A DNA stretch of 64,000 nucleotides, taken from positions 310,001 through 374,000 of the forward strand of contig JAIXMG010000035.1 in NCBI GenBank assembly GCA_025201345.1, in the 5' to 3' direction. The DNA is from Thamnidium elegans (taxonomy: Eukaryota; Mucoromycota; Mucoromycetes; Mucorales; Mucoraceae). The notes beneath the pieces were generated by a model that was given only the letters and a program-made list of their open reading frames with translations, ran no database searches and was not told the DNA's origin. Shown here one piece after another: positions 12,712-24,031 of this stretch; positions within the stretch are counted from its first letter, which is position 1, and each line of letters begins with the position of its first letter. The translations under genes and the position numbers were made by a program.

Positions 12712-13235
12712 ATGTCTTCAGAATCTAAATATCGTGACCCTCATTTAATTAATAAACTTCGAAAAGATATTGCGGAAGCAAAGAAACATTCTAGTAGTCA
12801 AAAACTAAAAACACTGCTGGGACAAAACGATCAACGAGAACCTGTTGAGGAACTGGAAAAGCAATTGGAGCAAGAGCTTTTAAAGCCAAAAGCTATTACC
12901 GAAAAGGAGTCAATAGAGTTGCCTAAATCTTATAAAATAAAAACGATGCTGGAAAATTGTTTTTTATGCTGTAGTATATACGGTGAACAAGTTAAAAAAA
13001 TATAACTTGAATAATAAAAATTATTTTATTTTGTATTTTTACTGTTATATTGTGGGGAGGGGGGTTTTTTTTTTTTTTTGCTTTAGCCAGGAATTACAAG
13101 CGAAAGAGAACGCTTCGTTCACTTCTTCCGCAAGAAAGGATAAATTGTGTTGATCGGTTAATAAGGCATTTCATCAGCCAATTGCCAGCAAGTTTATTTA
13201 GTAGAGTAAAATACGAATTGTGTGATAAGATATAG
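12712..13235 (+). CDS. Small unknown protein, two-exon model
   Basis: The ATG at 12712 opens a 97-codon frame rich in Lys/Glu (coiled-coil-like, residues 1-80, such as EELEKQLEQELL). If a GTATAT donor at 12974 joins a pyrimidine-rich CTTTAG acceptor ending at 13086, the product becomes 136 aa (12712..12973 plus 13087..13235). It then gains a basic segment and a plausible helical tail (RLIRHFISQLPASLF). Without splicing the protein stops at 13005. The spliced version is favoured because exon 2 has non-repetitive, protein-like codons. I do not recognise the family. The 3' end lies about 40 bp from a decayed minus-strand gene. Confidence 0.45.
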
Positions 13236-13274
13236 TACTAATAGGATAATGTAAAAAAAAAAAAAAAAAAAAAA

Positions 13275-14397
13275 AAGTCTTTCGATATTTTCGTCAATCC
13301 AATCTAGGTAATTAGATGGAATAAAGGATTCAGCACTAAGTACTTTTTCGAAAGAAGTCCTTTTATCATCATGTTCATTTATCATTTGCTTCAAATCATA
13401 AGACAACTCTGCTAAATGATTCTTGAAGTAACAGAGCTGTCTTAAAAAGGTGATAGTTGTATCAATATCATCACAATGTAGTGGGGAACGAAGTCTGTTT
13501 AATGGGCGGTGAGAAACGTACGACTTTTTGTTTCCAAGGATTGTTTCGATAAAATCGCCTTTTATTCCACAAATTTGTAAACCAAGAATAGGAATACTCA
13601 TAGGATGAATGTAGCTAAATTCTTTGATGATATTATTGATGATCGTTTTTTCTTCCAAAAGCAGCTTGTGGTGATCATCACGTACTTTTCCAGGTTCGAC
13701 AAATTTACCGACTTCAATACAAGTTTAAGTAATAAATTTTTCTTTTATAAAACACCCAATTTTGTAATCAATTTTGAAAGTAGAACTTTCTAACTTCACT
13801 TCACCTGACTTCATTTGTAAGTCTGAAGAGCTTGGAAACAAAAGAGTAAAGATACGTCTTCACTTACTGATCTCTCAGTAGTTTTCCAGTAATCCTTTAG
13901 ATTACCGGAAAACACCTACACGATTATTTTATTTTTAGGAATAACCAAGTAATGAAAATCTCATACATACCTCTTAAGTTATTGACGTCGAAACGTCATT
14001 TTCTGCCGTATCCCTATTATTAAAAACAAAGTTTTTAAAGGAGCCTGTCAAGTCAATTACTTTAACAGGCTCTTCGGCTTTATAAGGAATTTTTGATGTG
14101 GTCTATAACGAGAATTTAGTTCGTTGATTATGATTATTACGTGTTATGCCCAACTTACATTATTAACCACATCTTTTTAAGACGGACAATCTTGACACAC
14201 GTACAACTTTTTGTGTGTACCCTTTTATGCACGACGGTTACTCTAAGAAGAACGATACCCGTTTGAAAGAACGTAAGAAAACGAAGGTAATAGAAGGAAG
14301 GTAGAAGACTGAATAACGGAGAAAAGTAAATATAAAATATAAATTCTTTTAAAAGATGTATTATATAAAATGTACTTACATATATAAGGATTCATAG
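13275..14397 (-). pseudogene. Decayed multi-exon gene of an unrecognised family
   Basis: Reading the minus strand gives successive protein-like segments in plausible exons. There is a possible short start exon (MNPYI, ATG at 14397), then a Cys-containing piece (KLYVCQDCPS) ending at a GTAAGT donor near 14159. An exon after a TATAG acceptor near 14102 reads KIPYKAEEPVKVIDLTG. A long C-terminal segment includes EVGKFVEPGKVRDDHHKLL, FSYIHPMSIPILGLQICG and YLDWIDENIER. The frame is broken by in-frame stops at 14177-14179, 13974-13976 and 13725-13727, and needs at least one frame change near 13810. It ends in a poly-T tract. The start codon implied for the longest intact piece is not ATG. The overall look is that of multicopy accessory families in mucoralean genomes, but I cannot name it. 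Confidence 0.55.
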
Positions 14398-17029
14398 CTG
14401 TTAAAAGTAAAAGGGGAAATAAAAATAAAAAGGTCTTTAAATATATATGGAATATTTAGGTCAATCAGTCATGATGTGTTTATCATTTTTATGTCATTTT
14501 TATAACATTTTTATAACATTTTTATGCCATAGAAGGTGCGTGACTTAATACATGTTAAACAACTTGATTTTAGCACGATTGGTCAGTTTTTAAGATAAAA
14601 AAAAAATGCATCTGATGACACTAAGCGATGGTTTAAATTTTTCTTTTTTTGGCTGACATAGTAAGTGCCGATAATGATAGCCAAGTTTTATCATGATTCG
14701 TATGGAGAGTAGCGTTATATATACGTTAGTATAATTAATATAAAAATCTTTTTTTTAATAAATTTCAGTTTGTTTCATATATGGTTTGAGGGGGTGTGAT
14801 TAATTACAGCTATAAAAAAAAATGTACGGAAGCTTAGCTAATAGCGGCACTCTTTCTAAATGAATCTCCTACGAAGCTACTTGACATTTTTTTATGCGAA
14901 AATTTATATTCATTGTTGTAATAGCGCGCAATATATATATGCTACAGTAAAAAAAAAATACTATTTGCTACCAAGCTCGGTCTCAGTATATATGTCATGA
15001 GTTTTTAAAAAGATGACAAATAGATGCATACAAAAGAATATCTCAAAAAGAGAACCATTGTGAGAAATCAGTAAAAATCTAAGGGATTACAATAAAAGTC
15101 ATACGTCGAAAAAAAAAATTAAAATTAAAAGGGACAGTTTATAAAACAACGTGGTAAACGGAGTTAACTTTTTTTTTTTTAAAAAAAAAAAAGACTCGAC
15201 TTGCTAGTAAATATTTTAGAAAGATCAAACAAACGAAAAGACCGAAGTGAGGTTATAAAGTTTTTTTTTTTTTTTAAATTAAACAGGTTACATACTTTCA
15301 TTACGATAAGAAAAAAATTTGCAATTGGGTAGTATTAAAAGTTACAGTATAATTTATATTCTATACTTTGACAACATAAAAAAAAACTGATTGATCAAAT
15401 AAGCTATATTCTAATTAAATCTTACGTAAGGGGTAATTGACATTTCGGTCAATTGATACGTTTTCGTAGGTAACAATTGATAGTTACTGAGAAAATACAC
15501 GAGTGCGCGCGCACTTCAAATTCAAATCTAGATTTTATCACTCAAAAGGTTCTAACCAAGACTTGAAGTATGCACCAAAAAAAAAAGGCGGTCTATTTAT
15601 TTAGTACAAGCCAATGTCAGTCTCTCTCTGTAGGTACCTGTAATCTGACTCCAAATACAACGAATAGTAATTAATCGGTTACTAAGCTACGAAATTTCTC
15701 GGTAAATGTAGTAGTAGATTGATTAACCAAAATGAAAAAAAAAAAAAAAGTTTGATAGGTTCTAAGGCTATTATCTTGTACTTATACAAAAATAAATATG
15801 TTTGTTAAACCACAATAGGTGCAGCTTAATATAGATTTTTAGGTTACACATATACTTCCAGATCTTCTTTATACAAACAAGTAATTGAGCTACAGATCGC
15901 ACCATTTTTTTTCTTTCTTAATTATGTATTGTAGAAGTGTGTGTGGGAATATGTTTGAGATAAAGATAATCGAAAGAGAAAGTAAATCAGATCTCTTAGG
16001 TAATTATTTTTTTGTACAGGTTTCATTATGTGATGATGCTTCTGAAAAGATATATATGTAGCTTAAATAGGTAATGATGAAGTGGCCGATAAAAGCGAAT
16101 AGAGGTGAGAAGGTAAAAAAATGTTTGATAATTTGCATGTTTAATGTGAGAAAGAAACTGTCTTTTTTTCATGTGAAATGGTTCTTTTTTTTTTTGACGA
16201 GCGAAATAAAGACTAAAAAAGCTTAATTCTATCCCTCCTGATTTTCCCTCTCATAAATTTATGTTTCATATGCAAAAAAAAAAAAAAATAAATAAATAAA
16301 AAAAAAAAAAAGTCATATCGAAACAGTAACTCCTAAGCCTAATAGAAAACCAGGTTTCGTATATATCGTCATCCTGTAGGCTCCCCCCTCTCAAAAGGAG
16401 GGTTACAAAATATGTACCTGAGTTTTTTGTTGGCCTTTGCTTTTTTTGAAACGGAGAAAAAAGTTAAATTTTAATGTAACCATGCTACGAAACTCATATG
16501 ATTTGGGGAAAAATGTAAATTTGGGGAAACTACTTAATAAAGCAATTTAACTCATGAAAAGAAATATATATATATCATTTTTAGCGAAGGGGAAGAAAAG
16601 ATGGAAAGACGACGTGTCTTTGGAAAAAAAAAAAAAAAAAAAAAAAAAATTAAACAGGAGGCATTATTTAATAGTAATCAAAAAATATATCTCCTCTTTT
16701 TTTTTGTTGTTGTTGTTGTCAAAAAGTAACAACAACAACAAATAAACCGCATGTTAGTTTTGATCGATTGTTTTTTTTTAAAGCGAAATAGTATACAATA
16801 AGATTTGATTTAATTACCGCGTTTTTATGCCCAGTAATCACAATATCCGTTGGGAAAAAAAAAACAAACTTCTTGTGTTCCTTATATTTTTTATTTCTTT
16901 TCTCCCTCTTTCTTTTTTCTTTTTTTTTTTTTTTTCATTCTTTCTTCTTTCTTCTTTCTTTCTTTTTTTGGTTGTTTGTAAATACACATATTTATTTATT
17001 TTTTCTTGAAAAAAAAAAAAAAAAAAGGC
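14398..17029. other. 2.6-kb gene-poor AT-rich region
   Basis: No coding frame is supported. It contains four tandem copies of an 11-bp unit (CATTTTTATAA-like, 14484-14527), a GTGCGCGCGCAC palindrome near 15503, many A/T homopolymers, a TTG/CAA inverted repeat (16705-16742) and a long pyrimidine-rich tract just upstream of the ankyrin gene (16880-16980). Confidence 0.55.
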
Positions 17030-18824
17030 ATGACAATGGATGAACAACATCATCGCCTGCAACGAATGCAGCTTCATGATATATCAGAAGATGAGCCAGT
17101 ATCAGATCGTATCAGTCCTAAAGAAACACTTAGCAACTTAACACAATATGTGCCTAACGAAGAATTAAAACAAGCGATTCGAGGCGAGATTAAAAAACTT
17201 GTTACTGATTACGATCGATTGATTTTAATTCTGCAACAACGTTCAGAGATATTAGAACAAGAATACGAAAATTTACAGATGACAGAAGATAGTTATCAAA
17301 GACGATACGAAAAAGCGGTGCGAGAAATGCAATTTTATAAAAAGAAATACGATAAAATAGCCGAATTAAATAAGCAGCAACAAAGACCAAGAAGTCCATC
17401 TATGGAGTCTAGTGGTTCATCTTTAATAGATAAATTACCTACTAGTCCACCACCTTCTTCTGTATCTGGATCAGAAGGAACACATCCATTGTATCAGTTA
17501 CCTCCTCCTCCATTACCTACTTCACCTTTACCACAACTTGATAAAAATCGCCATCTGTCTAGATCTTCTTCTTCTTCCACTAGTTCATCAAACACATCAG
17601 GTACACCTTATTGGTCAGGATTCAATTCAGAACTCTCACCTGCTCCACCTGTACCACGTCTTCGTCAAAACTCTAATAATGGCAACGTTACCAATAGTAT
17701 TCATTCGTCAAGTACTGAAGGTGATAAAAATTCTTTTTTGCAGGGCAGAAAAGGATCTTGGCAACAGATGCAAGCTGGTCAGGCACCAGTAATTACACCT
17801 ACCGTCACGCGTTCGGCTACGACTACAACCCAACCAAATAATCAAATTCAAGTAATTCAACAACGTAGAGTAGACCCTATTGCATTCGGTGGATCTGATG
17901 CATTTTGGGAAACTATTGCAAAAAGTAAAACGAGCGATTCTACTATTGAAAAAATGATTAGTAATTTCTTGAGACGGGGAGGATCACCAAATACGGCTAA
18001 ACAATCATCTAGTTATAAACTAGTTAAATATGGTTATGGTATGCTTCACACATTAGTTGCTATTAAAGCACCTATCTCGATGGAATTGTTACTCTCTCAC
18101 GGAGCGAATCCAAATGCGATGACGTTAAGTCAAGTGGAAGAAGATAAAGTGACACCAGGTTATTTAGCTGCAAGTATGGGCTGGCTCCCAGGACTTCAAA
18201 CGTTGGTGGAAGCTGGTACTGATATTTGTCAAGCAAGAGGAGCTGGATTAAAAAATAAGACTGCACTTCATATTGCTGCTGAACATTGTCATACGACTAT
18301 TGTTGAATATATCGTATCTATTTCACCACCTAAATATCATGCACAAGTAGATAGTATGGGTAAAGTAAAAAAAAAAAAAATTTAATTAATTAATTTATAC
18401 ACGTACTAAAAAAAAAATATATATATATATATATATAGGCGCTAGTGCACTTCATTATGCTGCTACTTCTGGTCATTCAGATCTTGTTTTATTCTTGATT
18501 CAAAATTGTCATTTAACAGTAGATTTAGTGGATATTCGAGCAGAAACACCGTTACATTGGGCTTCAAGATATGGTCATCTTGAAGTAGCTTCGTTGTTGA
18601 TTGAAAGATTTGGGTGTGATTATAATTCATATGTGCCACGTAAAGTTGGTACACCTTATGATTTAGCAAAAGCTGGAGGACATAAAAGACTAATGGAATA
18701 TTACAAGAAAATTGGTGCACTTACGTCAAAAAAGATGGATAAAAGAAAGGAAGAAGAATTAACAAGAAATGTACCTGTTCATTTAGAATCTGCATTATCA
18801 AAAAATGGTTTATTTGGATTTTAG
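17030..18824 (+). CDS. Coiled-coil/ankyrin-repeat protein
   Basis: Two exons, 17030..18359 and 18439..18824, encode 571 aa. The ATG at 17030 directly follows an A18 tract; the next in-frame ATG is two codons on. Residues about 40-125 are helical and charged, probably a coiled coil (REIKKLVTDYDRLILILQQR-type heptads). Residues 125-280 are Ser/Pro/Thr-rich and probably disordered. From about 300 to 540 there are five or six ankyrin repeats, with hallmarks such as LLLSHGANPNAMT, KTALHIAAEHCHTTIVEYI, ASALHYAATSGHSDLVLFLI and ETPLHWASRYGHLEVASLLI. The intron falls inside the repeat array and splicing restores the GASALHYAA repeat. Ankyrin arrays bind proteins; a scaffold role is inferred, with no partner evident. 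Confidence 0.85.
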
Positions 18825-19020
18825 TAAATAAATAAAGAATAAACGGATCAAAAACAAATTTGTTTCCGAATTGTCACACACTTTTAACACGCATACAAAG
18901 GCTCTACCTAAATTTAGCTGATAACGTTTCACCATAATTTATAAGTGTGTATATATATATACTTTTGTTATTTTATTTCCTTTTTTCTTTTCCTTTTTAT
19001 TTTTACTCAAAATAATTCTA

Positions 19021-21679
19021 ATGGTAAGTAACCCTTTCCGTTCAACTAAATGGAGACATACATCTACTACCATTACTACTACAGAATTAAGACCAATATC
19101 ATCACCTCAAACGACAGTGATAGCACCACCTTCTCCACCAGATTCAACCACAACCACTAAAAAAAAGAAAAATATAGCATTTAATTCAGATAGTTTATTA
19201 GATGGTATTGGAGATTATATATTTCAATCACCTTTAGGCGGTGGTAAATTTAGTAAAGTAATGTTATGCTATCATTACCTGACAGGTTTAAAAGTGGCAA
19301 TAAAGGTAAATGTTATTTGTTTTTATTAAATTATAATAATATATTATTCTTACTTGAACCATTTATGGTAACTTGCATGATGAGAACAGATGATCAACAA
19401 AAAAGAGCATCCATACCGTGTCATGTCACGACTAGTACGAGAAATATCTATTATGGAAGTATTAAATCATCAAAATGTAGTCAAGTTGTATGAAACTTAT
19501 GAAACTGCCGATACATTATATATTGTTATGGAATATGTACCTGGGTATAATTTGGAAGAGTATTTAAAATCAATTGATCAAAGTATTATACCTGAGCATC
19601 AAGCGCGTGATATATTTCGTCAGGTGGTAAAAGCTGTGGATCATTGCCATTCTAAATGGATTGTCCATAGAGACTTGAAGGTATATAAAAAAAAAAAAAA
19701 AGAAGATGTTGTGCACACACATATATATATATAAATAATCGTTACTTTGTAGACTCCTAATATACTATTAACACCTGATCATCAAGTTAAAATAGCAGAT
19801 TTTGGATTAGGGAATCGATTTGGTTTACAACGCCTAAGAACTATTTGTGGTTCATTATTATATTATAGTCCTGAAATAATGACTTCAAGGTCTTATATTG
19901 GACCAGAGGTAGATGCTTGGTGTTTAGGTATTATGTTGTATAGGATGACAGCTGGTCTTGAGCTCTTTGCACATGCTAAAAGTAATAACAACAATAATAA
20001 TAATACTAATACAAGTAAACTAACAACATTTTTATATAGCACAGCCTGAATTAAGAAAACTTGTTATTAGTCATCGATATAAATTTCCAGCGTGTTTAAG
20101 TCCTGAACTTCAAGAAACAATTAAGAAATGTTTAGCGGTGGATAGATTCGATCGATTAAGCTTAAAATCTTTTTTAAGTAATGATGCATGGTTTAACGAT
20201 TTCGGTAAATTACAAGATGTATTTGAAGAACGTGTACCCGATACCTTGTATCACGCGAACGAGATTACGGAGGCTTATGCTCAATCGATTAGAGAAGAAG
20301 ATAATACAAAAATTCAAGCCTGTTCACAAAACAGTAAAAGATTACATTTACAAGATTTACAAGATGAAAAAAATAGAGGATTTAAAGCACCAAAGACAGT
20401 CATTTATCATATCACAAATGCGTCTACTTATTTTACGGGTACAGCACCCCATCACTCTCGTTTACCAATTGATTTAGATGCGCAAAAGGTGGCTAAAGCA
20501 GAATTACACCAAAATATTCTAATGACACTAAAACAGGTACGGTTACAGCAGGTGAACCATGTTGCCGATTTAGGGTCTCCGATAAGTCACCTCTTTCGAA
20601 AGTTTAAAAGGACCGAAGTTATGAATCAAGAAAGGAAACTCCGGAAAGCCTCATCAGCATTAAATTTAACTCAATTATATCAAAGAGTAACAAAAGACCA
20701 TATTAGTTATTATACTATTCAATGTCACATACATACTGGATCATCTACCACTTTTGTATCCGATTATTCTAGTTCAACCGTTGGTTCATCTACCACTATG
20801 GATCAAAAACGTTCCTTTCAACGTAATAAACTTACCAATCGACTTTCAATGGTATTCTTTTCAAATACTCAACCTGAATTCAACTTGTCAAACAATAAAG
20901 AAGATATGGATCCAGAACGAAATAAACGAAATCAAGCAGAAATGATGCGTATTGTTCGTATGGTGTGTGATATATTAGGAGTTAGTTATTATCAATCTTC
21001 TGTTACTCAGTTGATTTGTTTATTAACACTTAGGAACTCTAAAAAACATACAGTCATACCAACAACAACAAATCAACAAAGACATTCCTTATTTCGATCT
21101 AAATTATTTACTTCTAATGATCGATTATCAGATTTAAGCCGTAGTCATCAACAACAAAAACAACAACAATCCAATTCATTTATTAGTAATTACTCTAATC
21201 ATAGCGGAACCCATCATGGTTGGTTCTCGCGAAAAGTTCATAGACTCTCACAACAACTTAGTTTTTCAAATATGGATAATACAACCCAACTGTTTGGAGC
21301 GTCTTCTCACGGTCATGATTTATTAAATATAGGTAGAACTGAACAAGAACAACAAATTCAACAAAGAGAAGAAGACAATGATGCAGATGAAGAAGAAGAA
21401 AATGGTTCAGATGGTTTTGCTACTTTATCCATTGATGTTTCTTCTATAAGTTCAAATAAATATAATGACGATGGAACACCAGTACAAATCGTGTCATTAC
21501 GTTACTCTAAATTGAAAGGATCTAACAAAGTTTTTAAACTGGCTAAAGGGTGGATACAAGCCCTTTTATCTCAAAATAATGATGATACACAGCCTCGTAT
21601 GATGAATAGGTCTGAATTAGATGCCTATATGAAATCCGTTGATTTAGATGCACATGAAAACGATATCATTCGACTTTAA
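19021..21679 (+). CDS. Serine/threonine protein kinase, CAMKL-like, with C-terminal KA1-like region
   Basis: Four exons, 19021..19305, 19390..19680, 19753..19981 and 20040..21679, encode 814 aa. The kinase domain spans about residues 65-330. It has a glycine loop (PLGGGKFSKV), VAIK as the last codons of exon 1, an alpha-C glutamate (LVREISIM), a catalytic HRDLK that ends exon 2, DFGLGN, and a SPEIM activation-segment end. The loop reads HRDLKTPN where most kinases have HRDLKPEN. The C-terminal 480 residues are Ser/Gln-rich, with a conserved-looking segment near the end (QIVSLRYSKLKGSNKVFKLAKGW) that may be a KA1-type membrane-binding fold. DFGLGN and overall shape suggest the Snf1/Kin/Hsl1-like CAMKL group. 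The exact orthologue is uncertain. Confidence 0.85.
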
Positions 21680-21682
21680 ATA

Positions 21683-21716
<34 letters not shown>

Positions 21717-22522
21717 TCATTCACTTTTTGTAACATATACCACTTACTATACATAATATATACATATATACTACTCTCTTTTTTTTTTACATATATCCTT
21801 AATATGGATTTTTTCTAAATCTAGTATGATAAACATACTTCTAAATAAAGAATTTTATGCAACAAAAATAACACATATCTAATTACATCATTTATGGTAT
21901 CACAAAAAAAAGCTGTTGTATCCAAGGCCGTTCATTGTCAGTTTAGCTGTTTACTTGGACGCAGTATATAAGAGCATAGGTGTAACTAGTTCGCATTTCT
22001 AGTGTGTTATGGTAATTAGTGGTACTACTACCGCATTAATTCTCTCTGTCAGGACAGTAAAAAAGAGTTGAAGCAAAAGATGCGTTTCTCTCAGCATTTG
22101 AATGCACTTTCTAGTTTAGTTGTAACCAATCAATACTCTAGAAAATGAGCAATACGCTTACCTCATTTTGTGCCTGTCACGTCTTTACTGTTTCTTTCTT
22201 TCTAATATATATTTTATTTTTTTTAGCAGTGATAATTTTCTCTTGCACACTAAAAAAATGATGATTTTATCAAGGGCGAGTATATGCTCGTCTAAAAGAG
22301 TGAGTATTTCTAGCGTAGAAAAGAGATGACAAAGAGTAAGATGATCATCCATGAGAATAGCGGAGTCTTAACCATCTTATTTTTGACTAGATGATAAATA
22401 CATGCAAACTGCCTTTGCTTACTAAACCGAGAATACCTTTACTTCACTTTATTCACACCATGTCTGGTAAAAAAAAAAAAAAAAAAAAAAAAGTTCTTCT
22501 TCGCGTTAAATATTAAATAAAA
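21680..22522. other. Intergenic region with (CA)n microsatellite
   Basis: This 840-bp spacer begins with a (CA)n dinucleotide run (about 21685-21714) just after the kinase stop codon. AT-rich sequence without a convincing coding frame follows. The last 100 bp are the promoter of the bisphosphate nucleotidase gene and include an A23 tract. Confidence 0.6.
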
Positions 22523-23712
22523 ATGACTTTATTAGACTATTCTAAAGAAAGAAGTGTTGCTATTAAAGCTGTTTTATCTGCTAGCAAAGTTTGTCAATCA
22601 GTCTTTCAACATTTAGTTGCTAATGAGACCTTGACCAAAGATGACAAATCACCAGTTACAGGTAAACTCTTTTTAAACCTCCCAATTCTTTTTATGATAC
22701 TGATATTATTATTTTTTTTAAAAAAAAAAAATGTAGTTGCCGACTTTTCTGCTCAAGCTATTATTAATACTTGTCTTAAAGAACACTTTCCTGCTGATCC
22801 TATTGTCGGTGAAGAAGATTCCAAGGACTTGCAAGGGGATTCGGGAAAGGTTTTGAGAGAAAAGGTTGTTTCTTTAACCAACGGAGTATTAAGTGAAAGT
22901 GAACAACTTGGCGAACAACAAGTAAGTTTTAAAATGTATTATATAAACTTGTACTGATTTATAATAGATTTTGGATGCTATTGATCGTGGTAATTATACA
23001 GGTGGAGCTAAAGGTCGTCATTGGGCTTTAGACCCAATTGATGGTACTAAAGGATTTTTACGTGGTGGACAATACGCAGTTTGTTTAGCATTGATTGTTG
23101 ATGGTATTGTTCAGGTTGGTGTGGTTGGATGTCCTAATTTACCAGTAAATTATAAAGAGCCTGAAGGAGAAAGAGGAACTTTGTTTATTGCGGTTCGTGG
23201 ACAAGGTGCTTTCCAACGTAAATTTAGTGATGAAAAAGAAGAGGCTATTCAATTTGCAGATATTTCATCTACAGCTGAATCTACTTTTTGTGAGTCAGTT
23301 GAAGCAGGACATTCTTCTCATGGTGATGCAGTTGAAATAGCCAAGTTGTTGGGTATTACACGTGAATCTGTTCGTATGGACAGTCAAGCCAAATACTGTT
23401 CCATTGCAAGAGGAGATGCAGATATTTACTTGCGTCTTCCTACTAGTAAAACTTATGTTGAAAAGATTTGGGTAAAAAAAAAAATATTTATAGTAATAAT
23501 TTTAGTGGTACTGAAATATACGTTATTTTTAGGATCATGCATCCGGTAATGTCCTTGTTACTGAAGCAGGAGGTAGAGTAACCGATGTTAATGGTAAAGA
23601 ACTTGATTTTTCTATTGGTCGTACTTTAGAAAAGAATAAGGGTGTTATTGCTTCTAAAGCATCTATTCATGATCAAGTCTTGAAAGCAGTACAACAAGTA
23701 TTGAATAAATAA
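22523..23712 (+). CDS. MET22: 3'(2'),5'-bisphosphate nucleotidase (Hal2/Met22)
   Basis: Four exons, 22523..22661, 22737..22921, 22968..23471 and 23533..23712, encode 335 aa, close to the family length (about 350). The inositol-monophosphatase-superfamily metal site is complete: GEED (about residue 85), the DPIDGTKGF signature (about 135), and W-DHASGN with the WD split across the last intron. The enzyme hydrolyses 3'-phosphoadenosine 5'-phosphate (PAP) to AMP. It thereby protects sulfate assimilation and RNA-processing exonucleases, and in yeast it is the lithium/sodium-sensitive Hal2 target. All three introns are short and keep frame. Confidence 0.95.
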
Positions 23713-24031
23713 AAATAAAAAGTGTGATTTCATATGAAATTATTCTGACTTAAGAAATCCAACCCATGCTTAAATTTCTTTTCTCTCTTTTACTTTTTTT
23801 TTTCTACTGTATATACTACTACTTGGTAATAATAATAATATATAAGGTTTTATTCAACTTGCAAAATATATATATAAAAAAAATTAACACATCAATGGTA
23901 ATTATTTTTTATTTTTTATTTTTTTTATTGTGTACGCCTTTTTTTTTTTTTTTTTTTGTATATACATATACTAGGAAAGTTACCTTCTTTTTTTTTTATA
24001 TAACTAATTTAACAAAAACAAAAAAAAAGAC
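23713..24031. other. AT-rich spacer
   Basis: This 319-bp spacer is dominated by T and A tracts, with only Phe/Ile/Tyr-rich spurious frames. It serves as terminator of the nucleotidase gene and promoter of the carrier gene. Confidence 0.5.

Noticed and set aside
13881..13913. Inverted repeat GTTTTCCAGTAATC/GATTACCGGAAAAC as a possible MITE end
   Set aside because: No partner repeat or target-site duplication nearby, and it lies inside the decayed gene region.
13981..14100. Hairpins (TGACGT-CGAA-ACGTCA, GAGCCTGT...ACAGGCTC) followed by AATTTTTG, resembling an snRNA with an Sm site
   Set aside because: On the minus strand the same bases form codons of the decayed gene, with an intron border next to them, and no known snRNA core sequence is present.
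21685..21714. (CA)n tract as telomere-like or origin element
   Set aside because: Simple dinucleotide microsatellite with no other supporting feature.
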